Shown here: positions 10,028 to 17,475 of the stretch, piece after piece
Layout: the number at the start of each line of letters is the position of its first letter
Position numbering within the stretch: position 1 is the stretch's first letter
From: Pseudomonas sp. RC10
GTDB lineage: Bacteria > Pseudomonadota > Gammaproteobacteria > Pseudomonadales > Pseudomonadaceae
NCBI RefSeq assembly: GCF_038397775.1
Contig: NZ_CP151650.1
Span: 3,720,001 to 3,784,000 of the forward strand
Length of the DNA stretch: 64,000 nucleotides
Direction of reading: 5' to 3'
Made by a program: the position numbers and the translations under genes
Notes under the pieces: model-generated
Databases searched by the model: none
Told to the model about the DNA's origin: nothing
What the model saw: the letters and a program-made list of their open reading frames with translations, nothing else

Positions 10028-10056
10028 TTGACGTGCAAATGATAATGATTATTATT
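10028..10056 (+). promoter_or_regulatory. prrF promoter with overlapping Fur box
   Basis: The -35 TTGACG (10028-10033) and -10 TATTAT (10050-10055) are 16 bases apart. A near-perfect 7-1-7 Fur site, TGATAATGATTATTA at 10040-10054 (13 of 14 positions match TGATAATnATTATCA), covers the -10 region, as expected for iron-loaded Fur blocking transcription. Confidence 0.85.
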
Positions 10057-10061
10057 GAGCG

Positions 10062-10173
10062 CAACCCGTCGCGAGACGGGTTGGTAACCCGGAAGCCTTA
10101 GGTCGGCTTCCGGATTATCTCCTCATCAGGCTAATCACGGTTTTTGACCCGGCTTTTTGCCGGGTCTTTTTTT
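10062..10173 (+). ncRNA. prrF: PrrF iron-responsive small RNA
   Basis: About 112-nt sRNA. The 5' stem-loop CAACCCGTCGCGAGACGGGTTG is followed by a second hairpin (CCGGAAGCC / GGCTTCCGG). Then comes the unstructured, highly conserved target-pairing segment CTCATCAGGCTAATCACGG (10121-10139). It ends in a terminator stem GACCCGGC / GCCGGGTC with a T8 run (10146-10173). The order of these elements, the core sequence and the Fur box immediately upstream match PrrF of Pseudomonas, which is made under iron starvation and represses mRNAs for iron-rich proteins through Hfq. Only one copy is present here, unlike the tandem pair of P. aeruginosa. Confidence 0.93.
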
Positions 10174-10354
10174 GTGCCCTTTGAGGGTCTGATTTCGTGC
10201 TGCGGTTCGGTCGGGTGTTGCATCTTCAGGCTAATGAAGAGGGTGACTGCTTGATGGCGCGCATCATAGCAAAAGAAAAATGAGCGCTGAACCGGCAATG
10301 CGGTCAAAAACGACATATTTAGTAAATAAGTCGAGGATAAACGACCTTTTTACT

Positions 10355-10369
10355 TGAGAATGAATCTCA
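10355..10369 (+). promoter_or_regulatory. Second candidate Fur box
   Basis: TGAGAATGAATCTCA fits the 7-1-7 Fur model at 11 of 14 positions and is nearly palindromic. It lies 100 bases before the sigma/FecR-like gene at 10470. The stretch between the prrF terminator and this site (10174-10354) shows no gene. Confidence 0.6.
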
Positions 10370-10469
10370 TACCCACTAGCATCGACGAGCATCACGGACG
10401 ATGCCCCCACGCCTCTGCTCAGCACGATGCTCTTCAGGATGATCAACGGATGACCGCGAGTGATACGCC

Positions 10470-10991
10470 ATGACCCATCAGCTCAGCTCGATGTTTTCCT
10501 TGCCCCCTCGCCAACCCGACGTGCCTGCCAGCGCCGAGACCGACACCTGTCGGCGGCGGATTCAAAAACTCCCGCGCAAGACGCAGCAGGTCTTTCTGCT
10601 CAGCCGTCTCGATCAGTTGCCCTACACCTCCATTGCTCAGTTGCTTGAACTGGACGTCGACTCAGTCGAGCGCAAGATCGTCCGCGTTCTCGTCCATTGC
10701 AGTCACAGCGCCGACGAAACCGCAGAGAAGGCGCTTCGCTGGTATGCCCACTTGCAGAGCCCCCTCGCCACCGCCAGCCAGCGCATCGAGTTCCGCCACT
10801 GGCTCGACGCCGACCGACGCCATTTGAACGCATTTCAGGACGCCGAACGCCTCTGGCGTAGCCTGGAAGCACCCGCTGCGCTGATGGGCGCCAGCGGCTG
10901 GCACCGCCGCAAACGCCGGGTTTACATCGGCTGGCTGATGTTGACGGCCTTTCTGTGCAGCCTGTTGGTCACCGCTGAAGCCTTCACCTGA
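10470..10991 (+). CDS. Sigma-70 region 4-like / FecR N-terminal domain (DUF4880) fusion, membrane anchored
   Basis: 173 residues with an unusual mix of parts. Residues about 28-77 (LPRKTQQVFLLSRLDQLPYT, SIAQLLELDVDSVERKI) look like the region 4 helix-turn-helix of an ECF sigma factor, without region 2. Residues about 84-132 (ALRWYAHLQSPLATASQRIE, FRHWLDADRRHLNAFQDAER) match the DUF4880 cap of FecR anti-sigma factors. A single membrane helix follows (about 152-170), and there is no periplasmic FecR domain. It sits next to prrF and behind a candidate Fur box, so iron control is likely. It may be a relic of a FecI-FecR pair or a membrane-tethered regulator; the function is unknown. Confidence 0.8.
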   Translation: MTHQLSSMFSLPPRQPDVPASAETDTCRRRIQKLPRKTQQVFLLSRLDQLPYTSIAQLLELDVDSVERKIVRVLVHCSHSADETAEKALRWYAHLQSPLATASQRIEFRHWLDADRRHLNAFQDAERLWRSLEAPAALMGASGWHRRKRRVYIGWLMLTAFLCSLLVTAEAFT

Positions 10992-11136
10992 GTCCCATCA
11001 GCAACCGTTTCTGTCGCCGGTCCTCGACCTGATGCGTGTAAAGTAGCGGTCATAACAGCCCAGCAGCGCCCTCTTCTTTTGACGGACTCGGCCTGCGATG
11101 GCGCTGAGTTGGCACTTACGTACTCAGGACTCTTCC

Positions 11137-12279
11137 GTGATTCAGACCGCCCTCTCCGTTACCTGCGATTTCGACAGCGGCAACATCGTCGTACTCGATG
11201 CAAGCAGCCCTCAGAATGTCCAACTGGCCATTCGCCCCGACACCCGCAGCCCGCATTTTCAGTGGTTCCACTTCAAGGTCGATGGCATGCAAGTGGGCGA
11301 ACCTCACGCGTTCAGCCTGACCAACGCCAGCGAATCCAGCTACAACCGCGCGTGGACCGGCTACAACGCCGCCGCCTCCTACGACCAGAAGACCTGGTTC
11401 CGTATCCCCAGTCAGTTCGACGGCAAAGCGCTGAATTTTGAGCTGTCACCTGAACAGCCGCAAATCTGGTTCGCCTATTTCGAGCCGTACAGCCGTGAAC
11501 GCCATGACGGGCTGATCGATCAGGCGCTGAACAAAGCCGGCACTGAGCTGCTGGCCACGGGCAAAAGCGTCGAAGGTCGCGACATTCCTCTGCTGCGCAA
11601 AGGCGACGGCGCACCCGGCAAACGCAAGATCTGGATCATCGCCCAGCAACACCCCGGCGAGCACATGGCCGAATGGTTCATGGAAGGCATCATCGAACGG
11701 CTGCAAGAGAACGATCCTGAATTGGAGGCCCTGCTCGCCTCGGCCGATCTGTACCTGATCCCGCACATGAACCCGGACGGCTCGTTCCATGGTCATTTGC
11801 GCACCAACGCCCAAGGCAAAGACTTGAACCGTGCGTGGCAGGATTCAACAGCGGAACTCAGCCCGGAAGTGTATTTCGCCAGAGAACAGATGGAAAAATA
11901 CGGCGTGGACATGTTCCTCGACGTCCACGGTGACGAGGAAATTCCGTACGTCTTCACAGCCGCCTGCGAGGGCAATCCGGGGTACACCGAGCAGCAGAAA
12001 GCACTGGAAGCGGACTTTCGCGCTCGCTTGAGTGGCCTGACCAAAGACTTCCAGACCCGCTACGGCTATCCGAAAGGTCAACCTGGCAAGGCCAACATGA
12101 ACCTGGCGTGCAACAGCGTCGGCGAACGCTACAAATGCCTGTCGCTGACCCTTGAAATGCCGTTCAAGGACAACGACGACGCACCGGACATCGTCACCGG
12201 CTGGTCGGGCAAACGCTCGATGCAACTGGCCCGGGATGTGCTGACCGTACTGGGGCAAATGGTGTCTGTGCTTCGCTGA
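11137..12279 (+). CDS. M14-type (cytosolic carboxypeptidase-like) zinc carboxypeptidase
   Basis: About 380 residues, with no signal peptide. An N-terminal beta-rich domain typical of the CCP/AGTPBP1 group (about 1-115) precedes the catalytic domain. Zinc and catalytic motifs are visible: HPGEHMAEW (His and Glu ligands), HMNPDGSFHGHLRTNAQGKD with LNRAW, DVHGDEE (second His), and a late catalytic Glu in LTLEMPF. The frame is open from an ATG at 11098, but the GTG at 11137 follows AGGA at 7 bases and gives a start like the family's, so it is preferred. Bacterial members are thought to trim C-terminal residues; the substrate is unknown. It is followed by a small DUF3203 gene, not obviously co-regulated. 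Confidence 0.88.
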   Translation: MIQTALSVTCDFDSGNIVVLDASSPQNVQLAIRPDTRSPHFQWFHFKVDGMQVGEPHAFSLTNASESSYNRAWTGYNAAASYDQKTWFRIPSQFDGKALNFELSPEQPQIWFAYFEPYSRERHDGLIDQALNKAGTELLATGKSVEGRDIPLLRKGDGAPGKRKIWIIAQQHPGEHMAEWFMEGIIERLQENDPELEALLASADLYLIPHMNPDGSFHGHLRTNAQGKDLNRAWQDSTAELSPEVYFAREQMEKYGVDMFLDVHGDEEIPYVFTAACEGNPGYTEQQKALEADFRARLSGLTKDFQTRYGYPKGQPGKANMNLACNSVGERYKCLSLTLEMPFKDNDDAPDIVTGWSGKRSMQLARDVLTVLGQMVSVLR

Positions 12280-12313
12280 CAGCGAACGCCTTTCCCTGTG
12301 ACAGCCTGAGGTA

Positions 12314-12347
12314 TCGGCGGTGGCGATCTCGCGTATCGCGCCGCCGA
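12314..12347 (+). terminator. Stem-loop downstream of the M14 carboxypeptidase gene
   Basis: The arms TCGGCGG and CCGCCGA flank a further partial pairing (GGCGAT / ATCGCG). There is no U-tract, so it may be a terminator or an mRNA end-stabilising hairpin. Confidence 0.4.
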
Positions 12348-12446
12348 CACTGATTGGCCAGACGAGCCTGCACCTCACGTCTGGAACCCGAAACAATGAG
12401 CGAGCTGCGCAGTCGCACCTTTATAGGACAATGAAGGAGCACGACC

Positions 12447-12695
12447 ATGCCTCTCGAATTCAACAGCGACCACACCACCTGCACAGCGGTGGTCGACGGC
12501 ACCCCCTACAGCAGCCCGATCACTGACGTGGTGATCACCACCAATGATGCGACCCACATGTCCGAAGCCAACATTCGCGGGCAGAAGGTGCCGATTACCG
12601 AAGCCGAAGCTGACGCGCTGACGGTGTATCTGGCCCATGATCGCAGGCATCACACCGTGGGCGTTGAACCGGGTGAAGACTCGCCGGTGATCTGA
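12447..12695 (+). CDS. DUF3203 family small protein
   Basis: 82-residue soluble protein starting MPLEFNSDHTTCTAVVDGTP, with a good ribosome site (AAGGAG) 9 bases before the ATG. It resembles the DUF3203 family, known mostly from Pseudomonas, of unknown function. It contains a repeated theme of beta-strand-like segments and an acidic tail (VGVEPGEDSPVI). It stands alone between the carboxypeptidase and the MocR-type gene. Confidence 0.8.
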   Translation: MPLEFNSDHTTCTAVVDGTPYSSPITDVVITTNDATHMSEANIRGQKVPITEAEADALTVYLAHDRRHHTVGVEPGEDSPVI

Positions 12696-12739
12696 TTGCT
12701 ACGAAATGACCTTCTGATCTGCTTTTTATCGAAAAAACT

Positions 12740-12764
12740 GCCCCTGTACTAAAAACAGTTGGGC
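12740..12764 (+). promoter_or_regulatory. Candidate operator upstream of the MocR-type gene
   Basis: Interrupted palindrome GCCC-CTGT-actaaaa-ACAG-tt-GGGC, 37 bases before the ATG at 12801. Autoregulatory sites of GntR/MocR proteins often lie here; no binding evidence exists. Confidence 0.4.
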
Positions 12765-12800
12765 GAGCATAGTTCGGGCATCTTTCCGAGTGAGCCCGCC

Positions 12801-14249
12801 ATGAAGCGCTATGAGAAATTCGCTGACGACATTGCCGAACTCATCCGTTCGGGCGTCTTGGCTGCGGGTCAACGAGTGCCCTCGGTGCGTTACGCCAGCC
12901 AGACCCACGGGGTCAGCCCCTCAACGGTTTTTCAAGCCTATTACCTGCTGGAGCGCCGAGGCCTGATCCGTGCGCGGCCGCGATCCGGGTACTTCGTCAA
13001 CGACAGCCTCGCCCCCGAAACGTTTGCGGCCCCTCGCTTTGAGGCCCAGCCCGTGTCGGGGCTCCCGCTTGAGGCCCACGTCAGTGAGTCCACGGAAGTC
13101 GATGTCAGCGAGCTGGTGTTCTCGGTGCTGGAATCGATCAAAGACCCGAACACCGTCCCTTTCGGCTCGGCGTTTCCCAGTGCGGGGCTGTTCCCGTTGC
13201 AGCGCCTCGCCCGTTCACTGGCCAGCGCCACCCGTGACATGGACCCGAGCATGGTGGTCAGCGACTTGTCGCCCGGTAACCCCACCCTGCGTCGACAGAT
13301 CGCCCTGCGCTACATGGTGGCCGGGCAGATGCTGCCGATGGAAGAGCTGCTGATCACCAACGGCGCCCTGGAAGCCTTGAACCTGTGCCTGCAAGCGGTC
13401 ACTGAACCGGGTGACCTGGTGGCCATCGAAGCCCCGGCGTTCTATGCCTGCCTGCAAGTGCTGGAGCGACTGAAGCTCAAGGCCGTGGAAATCCCGGTGC
13501 ACCCACAGACCGGCATCGACCTCAACGTGCTCGAACACGCGTTGGAGCGCTACCCGATCAAAGCCTGCTGGAGCATGACCACCTTTCAGAACCCCACCGG
13601 TGCGACGGTGCCTGAAGCGCGCAAACGTGAACTGGTGGAGCTTCTGCGCAAGCACGACGTGCCGCTGATCGAAGACGATGTCTACGCCGAGTTGTATTAC
13701 GGGCAGCACGCGCCGAAACCCGCCAAGGCCTTCGACACCGAGGGTCTGGTGCTGCATTGCGGGTCGTTCGCCAAGAGCCTGGCCCCCGGCTATCGCGTGG
13801 GTTGGGTGGCGGCCGGGCGTTATGCGCAGAAGGTCGAGCGGCTGAAAATCATGACCTCGCTGTGTGCGTCGATGCCGGCACAGGCGGCGATTGCCGATTA
13901 CCTGCAACACGGCGGCTACGACCGGCACCTGCGCAAATTGCGCAACAGCCTGGAAGATCAGTTGCGCGCCATGCTCAGCGCCGTCGCCCGGTATTTTCCG
14001 TCGCAGGTCCGGGTCAGCCAGCCGTCAGGCGGGTATTTTCTGTGGGTTGAATTGCCTGAGCAGATCGATTCGTTGAAGGTGTTTCAGGTCGCCTCCGCCC
14101 AAGGCATCAGCCTCGCGCCCGGCCCGATCTTCTCCCCGACGCGACGGTTCAAACACTGCATCCGCCTGAACTACGGCAGCCCGTGGAGCGAGACGGCCGA
14201 GCGGGCAATGGAGACGTTAGGGAAGATCATCAAATCGATGATGGGGTGA
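12801..14249 (+). CDS. MocR-type GntR regulator / PLP-dependent aminotransferase-fold protein
   Basis: 482 residues. An N-terminal GntR winged helix (about 1-68, with AAGQRVPSVRYASQTHGVSP and STVFQAYYLLERRGLI) is joined to a type I aminotransferase-fold domain (about 100-480). The PLP lysine is K325 in CGSFAKSLAPGYRVGW, and the family motif FQNPTGATVPEARK is present. This is the MocR architecture, in which the aminotransferase domain usually senses PLP or an amino compound. The ATG at 12801 is favoured over one 42 bases upstream because it begins directly at the HTH. The nearest likely targets are its own promoter or unlinked genes, since no transporter is adjacent. Confidence 0.9.
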   Translation: MKRYEKFADDIAELIRSGVLAAGQRVPSVRYASQTHGVSPSTVFQAYYLLERRGLIRARPRSGYFVNDSLAPETFAAPRFEAQPVSGLPLEAHVSESTEVDVSELVFSVLESIKDPNTVPFGSAFPSAGLFPLQRLARSLASATRDMDPSMVVSDLSPGNPTLRRQIALRYMVAGQMLPMEELLITNGALEALNLCLQAVTEPGDLVAIEAPAFYACLQVLERLKLKAVEIPVHPQTGIDLNVLEHALERYPIKACWSMTTFQNPTGATVPEARKRELVELLRKHDVPLIEDDVYAELYYGQHAPKPAKAFDTEGLVLHCGSFAKSLAPGYRVGWVAAGRYAQKVERLKIMTSLCASMPAQAAIADYLQHGGYDRHLRKLRNSLEDQLRAMLSAVARYFPSQVRVSQPSGGYFLWVELPEQIDSLKVFQVASAQGISLAPGPIFSPTRRFKHCIRLNYGSPWSETAERAMETLGKIIKSMMG

Positions 14250-14270
14250 CGATCAGAAGGGCACATGACC

Positions 14271-14356
14271 TGTGGGAGCGAATTCATTCGCGACACGTCG
14301 GTACCGACGCACCTCTTCATCGGCTAGACCCATTCGCGAATGAATTCGCTCTCACA
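14271..14356. repeat. REPIN (GGGAGCGAATTCATTCGCG family)
   Basis: The 86-base inverted repeat begins TGTGGGAGCGAATTCATTCG and ends with the complement CGAATGAATTCGCTCTCACA (one mismatch, T for C). Its arms are the same as those of the tandem array at 38957-39331. It lies between convergent genes. Confidence 0.85.
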
Positions 14357-14408
14357 GAGATGATCTTCTCCAGGCAGGATGTGGGGAACATCCCGTCCTG
14401 TAGCAGTA

Positions 14409-15155
14409 TCAGCGACCGCCACCCAGATCAATAAATGTCCCGGTCGAATACGACGCTTTGTCCGACAGCAGCCACAAAATCGCTTCTGCCACTTCGTCCG
14501 CCAGCCCGCCACGCCCCATCGGGATGGTCGGTTCGAGCTTGGTCACCCGTTGTGGGTCGCCGCTCAGGGCGTGGAAATCGGTGAAGATGTAGCCAGGGCG
14601 CACCGCGTTGACCCGAACCCCCTCGCCCGCCACTTCCTTGGACAGACCCAGGGTGAAGGTGTCGAGCGCGCCCTTGGACGCGGCGTAATCCACGTACTCG
14701 CCCGGCGACCCCAGGCGTGCCGCCACCGACGAGACGTTGACGATGCTGCCGCCGTCGCCGCCATGACGCGGCAGCATGCGCAGCAACGCGTGTTTGCTGC
14801 ACAGCATCGGGCCGACGACGTTGCTCATCATGATCTTGAGCATGCGGAATTCGGACATGTTTTCGACCCGGGACTGTTCGCCCACGGTGCCCGCGTTGTT
14901 CACCAGCGCACTGATGCGCCCCAGCTCGGCGTCCACCTTGGCAAACAGACGAATGATTTCGTCTTCGTTGCTGACGTCCGCCTGAATCGCGATGGCATGC
15001 CCCCCTGCCTCGCGGATCTGATGGCAGACGCGTTCCGCGGCGTCATGATCAGACAGGTAATTGATGCACACGCGATAACCTTGCGACGCCGCCAGAACTG
15101 CCGTGGCAGCACCAATACCTCTGGAGCCGCCAGTGATGAGGAGGTTTTTATCCAT
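14409..15155 (-). CDS. SDR family NAD(P)-dependent oxidoreductase
   Basis: 248-residue classical short-chain dehydrogenase. Cofactor motif TGGSRGIG (residues 8-15), NNAG at about 88-91, catalytic Ser in VNVSS, and the YxxxK dyad in YVDYAASKGALDTF (about residue 160). The C-terminus SYSTGTFIDLGGGR is typical of the glucose-1-dehydrogenase/FabG-like group. The substrate cannot be told. It is a single gene between convergent neighbours. Confidence 0.9.
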   Translation of the reverse strand: MDKNLLITGGSRGIGAATAVLAASQGYRVCINYLSDHDAAERVCHQIREAGGHAIAIQADVSNEDEIIRLFAKVDAELGRISALVNNAGTVGEQSRVENMSEFRMLKIMMSNVVGPMLCSKHALLRMLPRHGGDGGSIVNVSSVAARLGSPGEYVDYAASKGALDTFTLGLSKEVAGEGVRVNAVRPGYIFTDFHALSGDPQRVTKLEPTIPMGRGGLADEVAEAILWLLSDKASYSTGTFIDLGGGR

Positions 15156-15259
15156 GGGAGTATCCGAATCAAAGCTCTAATCTTTTTCCGGGTTCTGCCA
15201 ATCGCCAGCTGCATGCGCCGTCTTTCGTAGCGTCCCAGTGTTATGCCAAGCGTGAAACG

Positions 15260-17350
15260 TCAAACGGTGTTCTCGGAGACGCGGTTCTGCGCCGCGCTAA
15301 TATCCGCCATGAAGCGGTCTGCTGGCAACGGAACGCCCAGCAAATACCCCTGCAATGAATCGCACCCCAGCTCCGTGAGAAAGTTCTGCTGGCTGCTGGT
15401 TTCTACGCCTTCGGCAACGATTCGCAGGTTCAGCGCCTGCCCCAGCGCGACGATGGCCGAGACGATCGCGGCGTCGTCGCTGTCATGTTCGAGGTCGCGG
15501 ACGAAGCCACGGTCGATTTTCAGCTCGTTGGCTGGCAACCGCTTGAGGTACATCAGGCTGGAGTAGCCGGTGCCGAAGTCGTCGATGGAAATGTCGACGC
15601 CCATCTCCGAGAGTTTTTGCAGCACGGACATGCTGGCGTCAGCGTCGCTCATGGCCGTGGTTTCGGTGATTTCCAGGGTCAGGCAGTTGGCGGGCAAACC
15701 GTGGGCCGCCAGCGACGTTGCCACACTTCTGACCAGCCCGGCGTGACAGAACTGCAAGGCCGACAGGTTGACCGCGATGCGCCAGTCGGTGTACCCGGCG
15801 TCGTACCAGACGCGCATCTGCCGACAGGCCTCATTGAGCACCCACTCGCCGAGGTTGATGATCAGCCCGGTTTTTTCCGCCAGGCCGATGAACGCATCCG
15901 GCATCAGCAAACCGTGCTCGGGGTGGTTCCAGCGCACCAGCGCTTCGGCCCCGACAGGCGTGCCCGACCCGGCCGCGAATTTCGGTTGGTAATGCAGGCA
16001 GAACTGCCCTTCGCGCAGGCCGATGCGCAGATCCTGCAGCAATTGCAGCTGGTTGCGGGCGTTGGTGTTCATCGACGCATCGAAGAAGCTGTAGCCGTTT
16101 TTGCCCGCGCTTTTGGCGTGGTACATGGCCGCGTCGGCGTTCATCAGCAATTCCTGCTGGGTGCGCCCGTTACCGGGGTAAAGGCTGATGCCGATGCTCA
16201 CCGTGACTTGCAGGTCATGGTCCTGCACGTTGAACGGCCTGCCCACCAGACTGACCTGACGGGACGCCACGGTGGTTGCGTCGTCGACTTCTTCCAGTTC
16301 CACCAGCAACACGAATTCATCGCCGCCGATACGGGCCAGCGTGTCATGGCGATGGAAGTTGTCGCGCATGCGCAACGCCACCTCGCGCAACAGCTGGTCG
16401 CCGACGTGGTGCCCAAAGGCGTCATTGACCGGCTTGAAGCCGTCCAGGTCCATGAACATCAGGGCGAACAGACCGCCTTGGGAATCCACCTTGCGCATGG
16501 CCTGCTCGATGCGGTCTGCCAGCAGAATGCGGTTGGGGAGCCCGGTCAGGGTGTCATGGAGCGCCAGTTGGGTCAGTTCGCGATTCGCTTCACTCAGTGA
16601 CTCGGCCAGTTGAGCGGTACGGGCTTCGAGGCGCGCGTCCAGCACCGACGTCAGCAAGGTGATCGCCAGGACCGCGAGGGTGGTGATCAGCACCAGTTTG
16701 TCCAGGCCGTCCGTGCGCAGCCCCGTGGCCGCCGCGCCGCAGAAACTGCCCTCGGGAAAGTTGGCCGCCGCCATGCCGGTGTAATGCATGCCGACGATGG
16801 CGAAGCCCATGACCACGGCCGCCCCGCCGCGCATCAGGCGGATATAGGGGGTTTCTTTACGCAATCTCAGGGCGATCCACAACGCGGCGCCGGACGCCGT
16901 GACCGCGATGATCAGCGACGCGCCGAACAGCGCCGGGTCGTAGTCGATGCCCGGCTGCATGCGCAGCGCCGCCATGCCGGTGTAGTGCATGGTGCTGATG
17001 CCAACGCCCATGGCCAGCGCGCCGAACACAACGTGCAGCAACGGCACGCGCTCTTGGCTCACCAGCCACAAGGCCAGGCCGGAAGACAGCACAGCGAGCA
17101 GCAGGGAAAGCAGGGTCAGGGCAAGGTCGAAACCCAGGTCGATGGGCAGTTTGAACGCCAGCATGCCGATGAAGTGCATTGACCAGACGCCAATGCCCAT
17201 GGACAGCGCGCCGCCCAGAATCCACAGGGGTTTGGCCCTGCCTTTGGCGGTGGAAATGCGGCCGGCAAGGTCGAGCGCCGTGTACGACGCCAGGATCGCC
17301 ACAAGGATGGAAACCAGGACCAGCGAAAAGGTGTAGTGTCCAATCAACAT
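15260..17350 (-). CDS. MHYT sensor - GGDEF - EAL c-di-GMP enzyme
   Basis: 696 residues. The N-terminal seven-helix MHYT membrane sensor (about residues 1-235) has repeated MHYTGM/MHFIGM motifs thought to bind copper and sense a diatomic gas. The GGDEF domain has an intact GGDEF (RIGGDEFVLLVEL, about 345), but the usual RxxD inhibitory site is HRHD, so product feedback is probably absent. The EAL domain has intact EAL (GAEALVRWNHP) and DDFGTGYSS motifs. Both activities may therefore be possible. It is monocistronic, divergent from nothing close, and probably affects motility and biofilm. Confidence 0.93.
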   Translation of the reverse strand: MLIGHYTFSLVLVSILVAILASYTALDLAGRISTAKGRAKPLWILGGALSMGIGVWSMHFIGMLAFKLPIDLGFDLALTLLSLLLAVLSSGLALWLVSQERVPLLHVVFGALAMGVGISTMHYTGMAALRMQPGIDYDPALFGASLIIAVTASGAALWIALRLRKETPYIRLMRGGAAVVMGFAIVGMHYTGMAAANFPEGSFCGAAATGLRTDGLDKLVLITTLAVLAITLLTSVLDARLEARTAQLAESLSEANRELTQLALHDTLTGLPNRILLADRIEQAMRKVDSQGGLFALMFMDLDGFKPVNDAFGHHVGDQLLREVALRMRDNFHRHDTLARIGGDEFVLLVELEEVDDATTVASRQVSLVGRPFNVQDHDLQVTVSIGISLYPGNGRTQQELLMNADAAMYHAKSAGKNGYSFFDASMNTNARNQLQLLQDLRIGLREGQFCLHYQPKFAAGSGTPVGAEALVRWNHPEHGLLMPDAFIGLAEKTGLIINLGEWVLNEACRQMRVWYDAGYTDWRIAVNLSALQFCHAGLVRSVATSLAAHGLPANCLTLEITETTAMSDADASMSVLQKLSEMGVDISIDDFGTGYSSLMYLKRLPANELKIDRGFVRDLEHDSDDAAIVSAIVALGQALNLRIVAEGVETSSQQNFLTELGCDSLQGYLLGVPLPADRFMADISAAQNRVSENTV

Positions 17351-17475
17351 GGGCGTAACTCGCGACTCAACGACAAGGGCCAGATGGCCCCATGAACTCG
17401 GCGCAATTCTACCGAAATCCGCAAGAATGTCGCGTCAGTCCATCGAAATAATGGCACTGAGCCATTTAGCCCTTC

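Noticed and set aside
10264-10446. Short minus-strand frame (60 codons) between prrF and the sigma/FecR fusion
   Set aside because: No ribosome site or homology is visible, and it crosses the candidate Fur box and promoter area of the next gene.
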